A stretch of DNA of 64,000 bases, from the NCBI GenBank assembly GCA_002794705.1, contig PGTK01000004.1:1-64000 (forward strand), in the 5' to 3' direction. This document shows positions 16,120 through 25,376 of this stretch, in pieces. Within the stretch, counting starts at the first letter, position 1. Every line of letters begins with the position of its first letter. Under the pieces are notes generated by a model. The model was not told the origin of the DNA. It searched no databases and was given only the letters and a program-made list of their open reading frames with translations. The position numbers and the translations under genes are program-made. This DNA comes from Candidatus Thermofonsia Clade 1 bacterium (GTDB taxonomy: Bacteria; Chloroflexota; Anaerolineae; Aggregatilineales; UBA2796).

Positions 16120-19062
16120 ATGCGACTGAGTCGGCCTGAGAGGCGCGCTTATGCCGTGATCGGCTCTGCACTGCAGGGCGCGCCCGATCTTTTGCGCGAG
16201 GTGACGGAGGCGTGTCAGCGCTTGAGCATTGCGCCTCAGCTTGCCGATCCTCAAATGCCGCGCCAAGCTGATGAGATGGGCTTGTTCATTGGCGTCTATC
16301 CTGAGCCGCCTGCGCCTGAATCGGTCGCAGAGTATCGCCGTGCGGCAGCGCGCAACATCCCGTGCTTGCTTTTCGTGCGCGAGGGATTGCCAGAGAGCGA
16401 GTCGCTAGCCGCCTTGCGCGCCGCCCCCGACTGCGTCACTTTTGGCGCGCCTGAGCAGTTGCGCGCCGCGCTGATCAATCGCCTTGCTGCTCTGCGCGCT
16501 CTCAAGCTGGAGTCGTTGCACTATGTCGGCGCAATTCCGTCTCCGCCTGAGGTCTACATTGCTCATCCCTACACGCTCTTGCCCTCCAGCCAGATGATCG
16601 GGCGGCGGCTGCAGCTGGAGGTGCTCTCTGACTGGATCACGGAGCGCGATCACAAGGTGCGCTTGATGAACGTGGTCGCCATTGGTGGCATGGGCAAGAG
16701 CGCCATGACGTGGCATTGGTTCAGCGAGATCGCGCCGCGCTTGGCGGACTTCCGCGGGCGCATGTGGTGGAGTTTTTACGAGAGCGACGCGCATTTTGAG
16801 AATTTCGTGATTCGGGCGCTTGCTTACGTGACTGATTCGCCCGAGGGCGAAATTCGTGAGATCACAGCAGCGGAGCGCGAGCGCGAGCTACTTGAAATCC
16901 TCGACCGTGAGCCATTCCTCATCACCTTAGACGGGCTGGAGCGCATCCTGATCGCCTATGCGCGCATGGATGCAGCACGCATGGATGATGAGTCCCTTGA
17001 TGAGGAGACGGCGAATGTCGTGGCGGGCGCGCTGGGCATCCCGCAGGAGGCGCAAGGCACGATCTTCACGCCCAATCGCCTGCGCAAGACCGCCGATCCG
17101 CGTGCAGGCGCCTTTTTGCGCAAGTTGGCGGGCGTGAATGCCTCGCGCATTTTGATCAGCACGCGCTTGTATCCCGCCGATTTGCAGCACGGCAGCGGCT
17201 ACCCGATTCTGGGCAGTTTCGCCATGTTTTTGGGCGGTCTGGAGGACTCCGAGGCGCTTGAGCTATGGCGCGCTTACGGCTGCAGCGGCACTGAGGCGGA
17301 GCTTTTGCCGATCTTCAAGGCAGTGCAGAACTATCCGCTCTTGATCCGCGCTCTGGCGGGTGAGGTGGCGGCATCGGCTAAGGGCGACTTCGCAGCGTGG
17401 CAGCGGGCGAACAAATCTTTTGCTCCAGAGCGCCAAAGCGCCGACGCTGTGCGCGCTCACGTGATGAGTCACGCCTTGCGCAGTCTGAGCGCAGGAGCGC
17501 GCCGCACTCTAGAGACCATTGCCGCCTTCCGCATGCCGACGTTCTACGAATCGCTAGTGCCGCTGCTGGTGAAATCAGCGCAGGGGAGCATTGCAGCGCC
17601 TAAGGGCGGCGGAGTGCTCAGCGCCATAGGCAATTTGCTGGGCAGGCGGCAGGGACAGTTCAGCGGTTTCAACACAGAGTCAGAACTTGACGCCGCGCTG
17701 AGCGATCTAGAGGCACGAGGGCTAGTCGGCTGGGATAAGCGCGCCAATCGCTACGATCTGCATCCGATCGTGCGCGGCGTGGTCTGGAATGCATTAGATG
17801 AGCAGGCGCAGCAGGGTCTGTATGCTGCGCTGAACGCGCATTTTAGCGCCATGCCCGCTGTGCGCCTTGAGGATGTGCGCAGTCTGGACGATCTGACGCC
17901 CTCAATTGAGCTGTACAACACGCTGATCGGCATGGGCAAGTACGATGAGGCGTTCGCGCTTTACGATGCACGGCTGCACACGCCGATGCTGCGCCGTCTG
18001 AGCGCCAATTTGCAGCGCGCTGAGCTGCTGGAGCAACTTTTTCCAGATGGAGTTGAGAGGGCGCCGCGCCTCTCCAGCAAGATCGCGCAGGCGCGGGTTG
18101 TTAACGACCTCGCCCTCGCCTATCAGATGTCAGGTCAGCCGCAGCGGGCGGCGCCGCTCTTTTGGCGGGCTGTGAACATGGCAGAATCTGAGGGCGTGCC
18201 GCGCAACGTGGCCATTGGTCTGATGAACTTCGCTGAGGCGCTACGGCAAGTGGGCGATCTGTACCCTGCGGCGATGTCCGCGAACCGTGCGTTGCTGCTC
18301 ACACGGGCGATTAACAACGTAAGCGATGAGGTCACGGCATTGGGCGTGGTCGCGCTCACGCGCATGACCTGTGGCGATTATGCGGCGGCACAGATCGCCT
18401 TACAGCGCGCTTTGCGCCTCCAAACGAGCCTGAATCATCCACAGGGGCAGAGCGTGCTATACGCCTTTCTAGCGCAATTGGCAGTCTGGCATGGCGAGGC
18501 GGATCGAGCCTACCAGTACGCGGAGCAAGCCTGGGAGTTCGCCCATACGCTGCACTACGAGGCGGATATCGTACGGGCGCGGCGCTTTCAAGGCGAGGCA
18601 GCGCTCCTTGCGGGCGATCTGGGCGCAGCGGAGGCGGCTTTCGTGGAGACGCTCTCGCGGGCGCGGGCTGCCAGTCTGGTAGAACATGAGTTGGGCGCTG
18701 TGATCGGCTTGGCAGACGTGCGCTTGCAGAAAGACATGCCTGAATGGGCGCGCACCACGCTTGAAGACGTTTGGGAGGCGGCGGAGCGCGGCGGCTTCCG
18801 CTTGGCACAGGCAGATGCGCTCAACGTGCTGGCACGCGCTGAGATCGCCATCAACCGTCCAGAGGTGGCTGTGCAGGCGGCTCAGGCGGCGGTACAGATG
18901 GCATGGTGCATGAGCGAGCCTTACGTCTATGCGCACGGCATGACACAAGCGCGCCAGACTCTGGCTGCGCTGGGCGCCGATCTGCCCGAAGGCTTGCCGA
19001 CACTCGATTTTACGCAGTTCGGCGCGCCCATTGAAGTCGAGATCGATCCGCCGCAAGGCTGA
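16120..19062 (+). CDS. DUF4062-like STAND NTPase with TPR array
   Basis: The 980-residue protein has three parts. Residues 1-120 resemble the DUF4062 fold (GLFIGVYPEP, then EYRRAAARNIPCLLFVREG). A P-loop NTPase of the STAND type follows, with the degenerate Walker A GGMGKS near 189-194, Walker B FLITLDGLER near 267-276, the sensor SRILISTRLYP and a winged-helix region ending about 560. From about 580 to 960 it is a run of TPR-like helical pairs (ALAYQMSGQPQRAAPLFWRAV, ALRQVGDLYPAAM). STAND proteins with sensor repeats act as signal-activated switches, and some are anti-phage systems. It lies 28 nt behind lpdA, a poor match to a defence context, so the role is open. Confidence 0.82.
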   Translation: MRLSRPERRAYAVIGSALQGAPDLLREVTEACQRLSIAPQLADPQMPRQADEMGLFIGVYPEPPAPESVAEYRRAAARNIPCLLFVREGLPESESLAALRAAPDCVTFGAPEQLRAALINRLAALRALKLESLHYVGAIPSPPEVYIAHPYTLLPSSQMIGRRLQLEVLSDWITERDHKVRLMNVVAIGGMGKSAMTWHWFSEIAPRLADFRGRMWWSFYESDAHFENFVIRALAYVTDSPEGEIREITAAERERELLEILDREPFLITLDGLERILIAYARMDAARMDDESLDEETANVVAGALGIPQEAQGTIFTPNRLRKTADPRAGAFLRKLAGVNASRILISTRLYPADLQHGSGYPILGSFAMFLGGLEDSEALELWRAYGCSGTEAELLPIFKAVQNYPLLIRALAGEVAASAKGDFAAWQRANKSFAPERQSADAVRAHVMSHALRSLSAGARRTLETIAAFRMPTFYESLVPLLVKSAQGSIAAPKGGGVLSAIGNLLGRRQGQFSGFNTESELDAALSDLEARGLVGWDKRANRYDLHPIVRGVVWNALDEQAQQGLYAALNAHFSAMPAVRLEDVRSLDDLTPSIELYNTLIGMGKYDEAFALYDARLHTPMLRRLSANLQRAELLEQLFPDGVERAPRLSSKIAQARVVNDLALAYQMSGQPQRAAPLFWRAVNMAESEGVPRNVAIGLMNFAEALRQVGDLYPAAMSANRALLLTRAINNVSDEVTALGVVALTRMTCGDYAAAQIALQRALRLQTSLNHPQGQSVLYAFLAQLAVWHGEADRAYQYAEQAWEFAHTLHYEADIVRARRFQGEAALLAGDLGAAEAAFVETLSRARAASLVEHELGAVIGLADVRLQKDMPEWARTTLEDVWEAAERGGFRLAQADALNVLARAEIAINRPEVAVQAAQAAVQMAWCMSEPYVYAHGMTQARQTLAALGADLPEGLPTLDFTQFGAPIEVEIDPPQG

Positions 19063-19071
19063 GCGCGCCCT

Positions 19072-19100
19072 TTGTCAGGGTCGCCCATTTTTGGTAAGCT
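19072..19100 (+). promoter_or_regulatory. Possible promoter of the SUMF1-like gene
   Basis: TTGTCA at 19072-19077, a 17-nt spacer and TAAGCT at 19095-19100, about 60 nt before ATG 19162. Confidence 0.4.
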
Positions 19101-19161
19101 ACATGCCCGTCAGTGAAATCTGGCTGAGCCGAGTCTCAGCCCGAACGAGGATTTTTGTGTC

Positions 19162-20550
19162 ATGAGACGTGATTCTACCGCGTTGCGCGGACGCACACGC
19201 GATAGCAGCTGGCAATGGCTGATGATCGGCATCATACTTGGGCTGGGCTGTGCCAGCGTCTTCTGTTTGGCGGCGTATGCCTCCAATTTGCTGGTGCTGA
19301 ACATCCCCGGTCAGGTCGCCTTTGCGCCAAACCAGACTCCTACGATTGTGGAGGTGGAGCGCGAAGTGACCCGCGTTGTAGTTGTCACAGCGACCGACTC
19401 GCCGACTGAGACCGCGCCCGCTGTGCAGCCGCCGCTCGGTCCGCCTACCATCACGCCGTTTGTCATCGCCCCGACTCAGCCCGGCGGCATGCCCGCGCCC
19501 ATTGCCACCAATACTTTGCCGGGTGTCCTGATCAGCACGCCGACCACAGCTGCGCTCGCGCCTGTTGGGGAGCAGCCCGTTGTCGGCATGACGCTGCCTG
19601 CCATTCAGCCGACGGCGCCTGTCGCCGTGCAGCCGACTGAGCTAGTGAACATCCCCGGCGGCACCTTCATCATGGGGACAGACCTCGCAGAGGCGACCCG
19701 CGCCATTGACGATTGCCGCGACCGCGACGGCGGCACGCGCTGCGATATCGCCTTCACAACCGACTCGATTCCGCCGCACAGCGTGACCGTCAATAGCTTT
19801 GCCCTAGAGCGCTTTGAGGTCACTTACCAGCAGTACGTGGACTTCCTGAACGCGCTCGGACCGCGCAGTCACTTGAACGGCTGCGGCGGACAGCCCTGCG
19901 CGGCTGTACAAGGTCAGGGTGCGGGCGAACGTCCGCGCAGCTTCATCGCCTTTGACGGCGTGCGCTATAGCGTTACCACAGAGCTGTACTTGCAGCGTCC
20001 CGTTGCCTATGTAACGTGGTACGGCGCAGATGCCTATTGCCGATTTATCGGTCGCCGCCTGCCCACAGAGGCAGAATGGGAGTACGCGGCGCGCCGCCCG
20101 GACGGGCGCTTGTATCCGTGGGGCAATGCCTGGGATCCAGCCCGTGCCCGCACCTCGCGCCCGCAGAATATGGGCGGACCAGAGCCGGTCAATGCCTTCC
20201 CAAACGGTATCAGCGCTGATGGAATCTACAATTTGGCAGGCAACGTCTCGGAGTGGGTGCAGGACTGGTATAGTCCGACGTATTACGGCGAACAAGCCGC
20301 CAATCCGGGCGTGATCGATCCGCAGGGTCCGCCTTCTGGCACGCTCAAAGTGCATCGCGGCGGTAACTGGGACGCGCTGCCGCTTTTTGCGCGCACAGTC
20401 CATCGCGGCGATATGGATCCGCTCATGCCGCAGCTGTTCATCGGCTTCCGCTGTGCCGCCTCACCTCAGACGGCGACGCCCGCTGTGCCCGTTGGTCAGC
20501 CGACCATAGCCTTGCCCAACACGCCCGTCCCGCCCGGCGCGGGCAACTAG
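19162..20550 (+). CDS. Membrane-anchored SUMF1/formylglycine-generating-enzyme-like protein
   Basis: The 462-residue protein has one N-terminal membrane segment ([21 protein letters not shown]), a Thr/Pro-rich outer linker (about 60-165) and a C-terminal SUMF1-type domain: [74 protein letters not shown] and FIGFRCA. Many such domains bind or modify surface proteins, and only some oxidise a sulfatase cysteine. The paired cysteines of true FGE are not obvious here and no sulfatase is nearby, so catalysis is doubtful. A strong terminator follows. Confidence 0.85.
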   Translation: MRRDSTALRGRTRDSSWQWLMIGIILGLGCASVFCLAAYASNLLVLNIPGQVAFAPNQTPTIVEVEREVTRVVVVTATDSPTETAPAVQPPLGPPTITPFVIAPTQPGGMPAPIATNTLPGVLISTPTTAALAPVGEQPVVGMTLPAIQPTAPVAVQPTELVNIPGGTFIMGTDLAEATRAIDDCRDRDGGTRCDIAFTTDSIPPHSVTVNSFALERFEVTYQQYVDFLNALGPRSHLNGCGGQPCAAVQGQGAGERPRSFIAFDGVRYSVTTELYLQRPVAYVTWYGADAYCRFIGRRLPTEAEWEYAARRPDGRLYPWGNAWDPARARTSRPQNMGGPEPVNAFPNGISADGIYNLAGNVSEWVQDWYSPTYYGEQAANPGVIDPQGPPSGTLKVHRGGNWDALPLFARTVHRGDMDPLMPQLFIGFRCAASPQTATPAVPVGQPTIALPNTPVPPGAGN

Positions 20551-20557
20551 GGCACTC

Positions 20558-20590
20558 AGGCGGATGTTCGGCAAGAGCATCCGCCTTTTT
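20558..20590 (+). terminator. Terminator of the SUMF1-like gene
   Basis: AGGCGGATG (20558-20566) pairs with CATCCGCCT (20578-20586), followed by a T run. Confidence 0.9.
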
Positions 20591-20650
20591 GAAAAGCGAC
20601 CTTACGCGCACAGGCGCGTTGATGATCATCGGAAAGGACATCTTAACCTT

Positions 20651-22660
20651 ATGCTCGACTCAGTCACCACATCTCTAGAGACTCTGGCGATCAACACGAT
20701 CCGTTTCTTGGCTGTGGACGCCGTCCAGAAGGCGAACTCTGGACACCCCGGCTTGCCGCTGGGCGCCGCGCCTATGGCATATACGCTCTGGATGCGCTAT
20801 TTGCGCCACAATCCGCGCAATCCCAAATGGGCAAACCGCGACCGCTTCATCCTCTCCGCCGGTCACGGCTCGATGCTGCTCTACGCCCTGCTGCACCTGA
20901 CGGGCTACGATCTTTCGCTTGATGAGATCAAGAATTTCCGCCAATGGAACAGCCTGACGCCCGGTCATCCTGAAGTGCATCTAACGCCCGGCGTCGAGAC
21001 CACGACCGGTCCGCTCGGGCAGGGCTTTGCCACAGCCGTCGGCATGGCAATTGCCGAGGCATTCCTCGCCGCCACTTTCAATCGCCCCGATTACCCAATT
21101 GTGGATCACTACACCTACGTGCTGGCAAGCGACGGCGACCTGATGGAAGGCGTCGCCTCTGAGGCGGCTTCATTGGCGGGACACCTCAAGCTGGGCAAGC
21201 TGATCGTGCTGTATGACGATAACAAGGTCATGCTCTCGAACAAGACGGAGGTCGCCTTCACGGAAGACGTGCTGATGCGCTTTGAGGCATACGGCTGGCA
21301 CACACAGCGCGTCTCAGATGGCAACGATACGGCGGCTATCGCACAGGCGATCGAAGCAGCAACCGCCGATCCGCGACCCAGCCTGATCGCCGTGCGCACC
21401 ATCATCGGCTATGGCAGTCCCAACAAGCAGGGTACGCACAAGGCGCATGGTGAGCCGCTCGGCGAAGAGGAAGTCCGACTGACCAAACAGACGCTCGGCT
21501 GGACAGCCGAAGAGCCGTTCACCATCCCCGGCGAGGCGCTTGAGCATTTCCGCACTGCTATTGAGCATGGCAAGCGCTTCGAGGCGGAGTGGAACGCGCT
21601 CTTCCAAGCGTGGGCAGCCGAATATCCCGATCTGGCTAGACTCTGGGAGCAAGCGCATGCTGAGTCCTTGCCTGAGGGCTGGGACGCCGACTTGCCGCTC
21701 TACAGCGCTGAGACCAAGCCCATGGCGACCCGTGATGCAAACGGCGCCGCGCTCAACGCCATCGCCAAGCACCTACCCACCATGATCGGCGGCGATGCTG
21801 ACCTGAGCAGCAGCACCAAGACGCTCATCAGCGGCAGCGGCTTGTTCAGCGCAACAGATCGCACAGCGCGCAACCTGCAATTTGGCGTGCGCGAACACGC
21901 CATGGGTGCCGCGATCAACGGTCTAGCGCTGCACGGCGGCATTCGCAAGCCCTACACTGCCACTTTCATGACCTTCAGCGATTACATGCGCCCTGCCATT
22001 CGGCTTGCTGCTCTGATGGAAATTGACCCGATCTTCATTTTCACGCACGATAGCATCGGCGTGGGCGAAGATGGACCGACTCATCAGCCCATTGAGCATC
22101 TGGCGGCCTTGCGCGCCATTCCACACCTGACCGTGATTCGTCCCGCCGATGCAAACGAGACCACGGCAGCGTGGCGCGCCGCCATGCTCAACAAACAGCC
22201 GACTGTGTTGGTCTTCACGCGGCAAAAGTTGCCCGTCTACCCGCCTGAAGGTGTGATGGAAGGCGTGGCGCGGGGCGCCTACGTCAAGGCGGAAGCGATC
22301 GGCGGCGCGCCTGAAGTGATCCTGATCGCCACAGGCTCTGAAGTCAGCCTGATCATGGCGGCGCACAAAATGCTTAACGAGATGGGCATTCGCGCCCGCG
22401 CCGTGAGCATGCCTTCCTTCGAACTGTTCGAGGCGCAGGATGAGGGCTATAAGGAGTCGGTCTTGCCTTCGAGCGTGACGGCTCGCGTGGCAGTTGAGTC
22501 GGGCGTGCCGTTCGGCTGGCACCGCTATGTCGGCACACGCGGCAAGATCATCGCCCTAGAGCGCTTTGGCGCCTCCGCACCACAGGAAGTCATCTTCAGG
22601 GAACTCGGTTTCACGCCTGAGGCTGTGGTCAAGGCGGCACGCGAAGTGCTAGGCAAGTAA
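20651..22660 (+). CDS. tkt: Transketolase
   Basis: The 669-residue ThDP enzyme moves two-carbon units between sugar phosphates in the pentose phosphate pathway. It shows the substrate-binding [14 protein letters not shown], the metal/ThDP motif [21 protein letters not shown], a pyrimidine domain with [19 protein letters not shown], and [22 protein letters not shown]. The frame is open 29 codons upstream, but ATG 20651 gives the normal N terminus and has an AAAGGA site 14 nt away. It stands alone between two terminators, with no other pentose phosphate gene near. Confidence 0.95.
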   Translation: MLDSVTTSLETLAINTIRFLAVDAVQKANSGHPGLPLGAAPMAYTLWMRYLRHNPRNPKWANRDRFILSAGHGSMLLYALLHLTGYDLSLDEIKNFRQWNSLTPGHPEVHLTPGVETTTGPLGQGFATAVGMAIAEAFLAATFNRPDYPIVDHYTYVLASDGDLMEGVASEAASLAGHLKLGKLIVLYDDNKVMLSNKTEVAFTEDVLMRFEAYGWHTQRVSDGNDTAAIAQAIEAATADPRPSLIAVRTIIGYGSPNKQGTHKAHGEPLGEEEVRLTKQTLGWTAEEPFTIPGEALEHFRTAIEHGKRFEAEWNALFQAWAAEYPDLARLWEQAHAESLPEGWDADLPLYSAETKPMATRDANGAALNAIAKHLPTMIGGDADLSSSTKTLISGSGLFSATDRTARNLQFGVREHAMGAAINGLALHGGIRKPYTATFMTFSDYMRPAIRLAALMEIDPIFIFTHDSIGVGEDGPTHQPIEHLAALRAIPHLTVIRPADANETTAAWRAAMLNKQPTVLVFTRQKLPVYPPEGVMEGVARGAYVKAEAIGGAPEVILIATGSEVSLIMAAHKMLNEMGIRARAVSMPSFELFEAQDEGYKESVLPSSVTARVAVESGVPFGWHRYVGTRGKIIALERFGASAPQEVIFRELGFTPEAVVKAAREVLGK

Positions 22661-22680
22661 TTTTCTATGTCCCTAGCCTG

Positions 22681-22714
22681 CGCAGCGCTGCACAAATGCA
22701 GCGCTGCGTATTTT
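22681..22714 (+). terminator. Terminator of the transketolase gene
   Basis: A perfect 11-bp stem (22681-22691 with 22698-22708) is followed by TATTTT. Confidence 0.85.
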
Positions 22715-22831
22715 CTACTCAAACATGCGTTTTTTGCTCATCTCACCTTATACTCCACAGTATTCAAGTATCTACAAAACCGATAATCAATACTTGCACA
22801 GCTGATATTCCTGTTGTTGTGCAACTCACCC

Positions 22832-22859
22832 TTGCGCATTTGGCACTACTAGTTATACT
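22832..22859 (+). promoter_or_regulatory. Sigma-A-like promoter of the small membrane protein gene
   Basis: TTGCGC at 22832-22837, a 16-nt spacer and TATACT at 22854-22859. An inverted repeat CAAGTAT/ATACTTG (22765-22771, 22790-22796) lies upstream and could be an operator. Confidence 0.6.
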
Positions 22860-22896
22860 ATACTAGCTAGTGTTAAACGCTAAGTTGGAGGCAGCT

Positions 22897-23229
22897 ATGC
22901 AAGCCGAGTTTAATTACAATCCCAATCCCATTATTAAAATTGCTCAACTTCTGGAAAGTTCTGCTAATCGATTAGTGCAAGTCACGGTCATAGTAGGAGC
23001 ATCTATAGGTTTCTCGATTGGGGTGTTTATCAGTTTTTTTATCGGAAGTTGGTTTTTCGTGTTCACAGCACCCGTAGGCGCTATAATCGGCGGAGTAATC
23101 GCTTACTACGTTGCACAGCGCACTGCTCTCTTCATCCGTGCGCAGGCTGCTATGCTCCTGCTCCTGGTGACCGTTGAGAAAAACACGCGCCGCCTTGAGG
23201 AAATTGAGAAACGCCTAAGCCAACGCTGA
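22897..23229 (+). CDS. Small two-helix membrane protein, unknown family
   Basis: The 110-residue product has a polar N terminus (MQAEFNYNPNPIIKIAQLL), two membrane segments (VTVIVGASIGFSIGVFISFF and FVFTAPVGAIIGGVIAYYVA) and a charged C-terminal helix (EKNTRRLEEIEKRLSQR) likely to be a coiled coil. An alternative GTG at 22870 exists, but ATG 22897 has a GGAGG site 7 nt upstream. The gene is visibly richer in A+T than its neighbours, which hints at transfer or relaxed selection. It has its own promoter between two terminated genes. I do not recognise a family. Confidence 0.72.
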   Translation: MQAEFNYNPNPIIKIAQLLESSANRLVQVTVIVGASIGFSIGVFISFFIGSWFFVFTAPVGAIIGGVIAYYVAQRTALFIRAQAAMLLLLVTVEKNTRRLEEIEKRLSQR

Positions 23230-23271
23230 AAAACTCACCAAACGCTCACATTTGGCTGTGCCAAGTGCCAC

Positions 23272-23301
23272 TTGCGCATTCGACACAGACTTAGCTATAG
23301 T
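23272..23301 (+). promoter_or_regulatory. Sigma-A-like promoter of the first solute-binding protein
   Basis: TTGCGC at 23272-23277, an 18-nt spacer and TATAGT at 23296-23301. The -35 region shares CTTGCGCATT with the promoter at 22832. Confidence 0.55.
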
Positions 23302-23366
23302 CTGATATATCTTGCGCGTCTCGCGCAGGTCTGCTTGTCCAACTGGTTTTAGTGGAGGATTGCCGT

Positions 23367-25160
23367 ATGGCAAAAAAGTTTATGAAAGTGCTGCCGATCC
23401 TGATGTTGGCGGCGCTTGCCTTTGCGCCGCTAAGCGGCGTGCGCGCCGCGAACCTCGCCCCGGAAAGCACACTGGTGCTGACCAGCCCGATGCTGCAGAA
23501 TCCGGAGCCGGTCACCATCTATGGCGCGACTACGGGCTTGATCTCGACGCTCGATCCGCAGATTGCCGAAGACTCGATCTCCATTCCGCCTATTGAGAAC
23601 CTCTTCCTCGGTCTGACTGACCTCGATCCGCAGACCACAGCCGTCCGCGAGGAAATGGCGACCAGCTGGGAAGTCAATGATGAAGGCGATGTCTGGACGT
23701 TCAATCTGCGCGATGACGTGCCGTGGGTGCGCTACAATCCTGCCACCGATGAGACCGAAGTCATCCGCAATGTGACGGCGCAGGACTTCGTCTACGGCAT
23801 TCGCCGCGCCTGCGATCCGCGCACGGGCGGCTACTACAGCTCCGTAGCGGCGGCGATGATCAAAGGCTGCGATGTGGTCTTCAACAAAGACGCAGCGACC
23901 ATCACTGAGGCGGACTTTGAAGAGATCGGCGTAGTGGCTCTGAGCGATACGCAGCTGCAGATCACCTTGCAGGGTCCGTTCGGCTTTTTCTTCCCTGCCA
24001 GCGGCATGTGGGTCTTCCGCGCTGTGCCACGCGAGGCGATTGAAGAGTTCGGTCGCCAATGGATTGAGCCGGGCAACATCATCACCAACGGTCCGTTCAT
24101 GCTCAAGGAATGGGATCGCAACGTCAACCGCGTCTTCATCAAGAATCCGTTCTACCCTGAGGATGTGAACGACAATTACGGCGGCAACATCGAGCGCGTC
24201 AGCACGATTGTTGTGAACGACGGCGGCACGATCTGGTCGCTTTATCAGGCGAATCAGATCGATAGCTCCGGCGTGCCAGCCGCTGAGCTGCAGCGCATCC
24301 GCCAAGACCCCGTCCTGAGCCAAGAGTTGCGCCAAAACAGCGACCTCGCCGTCTTCTATTTCGGCTTCATGTACGATAAGCCGCCGTTCGACAATGTGCA
24401 TGTGCGCCGTGCCTTCAGCGCCGTGCTTGACCGCCAGACCTTTGTGAGCGAGATTCAGCAAGGGCGCGGCGTGCCAATGGCGCACTTCATGCCGCCCGGC
24501 ATCCGTGGCGCTGTGCCGATCAACGAAGTGGGCATTGGTCAGCCCGATACGCCCGGCTTCGATCCTGAGTTTGCCCGCCAAGAGATGGAGCGCGCCGGCT
24601 ATCCCAACTGCGAGGGCTTCCCCGAGATCACGCTGCTGACCTACCAAGGCGCCAGCGACTGGGGCGAGTTCCTCCAGAATGCCGTGAACACGCATTTGGG
24701 CTGCCCACGCGACCGTATCATCATTGAGGAAAACGAGTTCACAGTGCTGCTGCGCTCGATCCGCTCGGACGTGCCGACTGCGCAGCGCCCGAATATGTTC
24801 ACGCTTGGCTGGGGGCCTGACTATCCCGATGGGCACAACTGGATGCACGACGTGCTGAGCTGCAAGGCAGAGAACAGCTTCATGCGTCCGTGTGATGACG
24901 TGATCGATCCCAAGATCGATCAGGCCGCCCGCGAGACCGATCCTGCTGTGCGCGAGGCGCTCTACCGCGAGTTGGAAGAGCTGTTCTTCGGCTACGAGGG
25001 CAACTTCCCCATTGCGCCGCTCTTCTTGCGCATCAACATCTTCATGGTCAAGCCGTGGTACTTCGGCTTCTTCGATACCGACGGTCTGTTCGGCGGTCCG
25101 CACTGGGAGTCGCGCCGCATTGATCAGGCGGCACAGTTGTCTGCACGCGCTAGCCGCTAA
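23367..25160 (+). CDS. Family-5 (oligopeptide-type) ABC solute-binding protein 1
   Basis: The 597-residue exported protein has a signal peptide (MAKKFMKVLPILMLAALAFA, cleavage near VRA-A). Family-5 binding-protein traits include LDPQIAEDS, IENLFLGLTDLDP, WEVNDEGDVWTFNLRDDVPW, VTAQDFVYGIRRACDP and DKPPFDNVHVRRAFSAVLDRQ. Such proteins bind oligopeptides, dipeptides or other small solutes for an ABC importer. There is no Cys lipobox and no permease or ATPase gene nearby. ATG 23367 has a GGAGG site; the frame is open 5 codons further. A close paralogue at 27640-29412 lies beyond the intervening helicase gene. Confidence 0.9.
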   Translation: MAKKFMKVLPILMLAALAFAPLSGVRAANLAPESTLVLTSPMLQNPEPVTIYGATTGLISTLDPQIAEDSISIPPIENLFLGLTDLDPQTTAVREEMATSWEVNDEGDVWTFNLRDDVPWVRYNPATDETEVIRNVTAQDFVYGIRRACDPRTGGYYSSVAAAMIKGCDVVFNKDAATITEADFEEIGVVALSDTQLQITLQGPFGFFFPASGMWVFRAVPREAIEEFGRQWIEPGNIITNGPFMLKEWDRNVNRVFIKNPFYPEDVNDNYGGNIERVSTIVVNDGGTIWSLYQANQIDSSGVPAAELQRIRQDPVLSQELRQNSDLAVFYFGFMYDKPPFDNVHVRRAFSAVLDRQTFVSEIQQGRGVPMAHFMPPGIRGAVPINEVGIGQPDTPGFDPEFARQEMERAGYPNCEGFPEITLLTYQGASDWGEFLQNAVNTHLGCPRDRIIIEENEFTVLLRSIRSDVPTAQRPNMFTLGWGPDYPDGHNWMHDVLSCKAENSFMRPCDDVIDPKIDQAARETDPAVREALYRELEELFFGYEGNFPIAPLFLRINIFMVKPWYFGFFDTDGLFGGPHWESRRIDQAAQLSARASR

Positions 25161-25175
25161 GCCTTAAGTCACTCT

Positions 25176-25206
25176 GTGAGCGGGGCAATTGCTCCGCTCA
25201 CTTTTT
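25176..25206 (+). terminator. Terminator after solute-binding protein 1
   Basis: The near-perfect palindrome 25176-25201 (GTGAGCGG ... CCGCTCAC) is followed by TTTTTATT. Confidence 0.88.
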
Positions 25207-25376
25207 ATTCAGCCTCAGCCCACGCCTCAGCTCCACCTATTTGTTCAACTTGACGAATGCTAAGCCTCTCTGACCTCCCTTGGGCGGCAGCTAAAAAGCA
25301 CTTTTCTAGCTGTCATAGCGTTTATTATGAGTTAAAATTGCCGAACCTTGTAAACTGACTTGGATGGAGAGGAACT

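Noticed and set aside
19162..20550. A sulfatase-activating formylglycine-generating enzyme
   Set aside because: The domain family fits, but the active-site cysteine pair is not evident and there is no sulfatase in the window, so only the family name was given.
23430..25103. A 557-codon open frame on the minus strand
   Set aside because: It is antisense to the solute-binding protein gene, whose signal peptide, ribosome binding site and family motifs are clear. The antisense product is a low-order His/Arg/Ala/Asp mixture typical of shadow frames in GC-rich genes.
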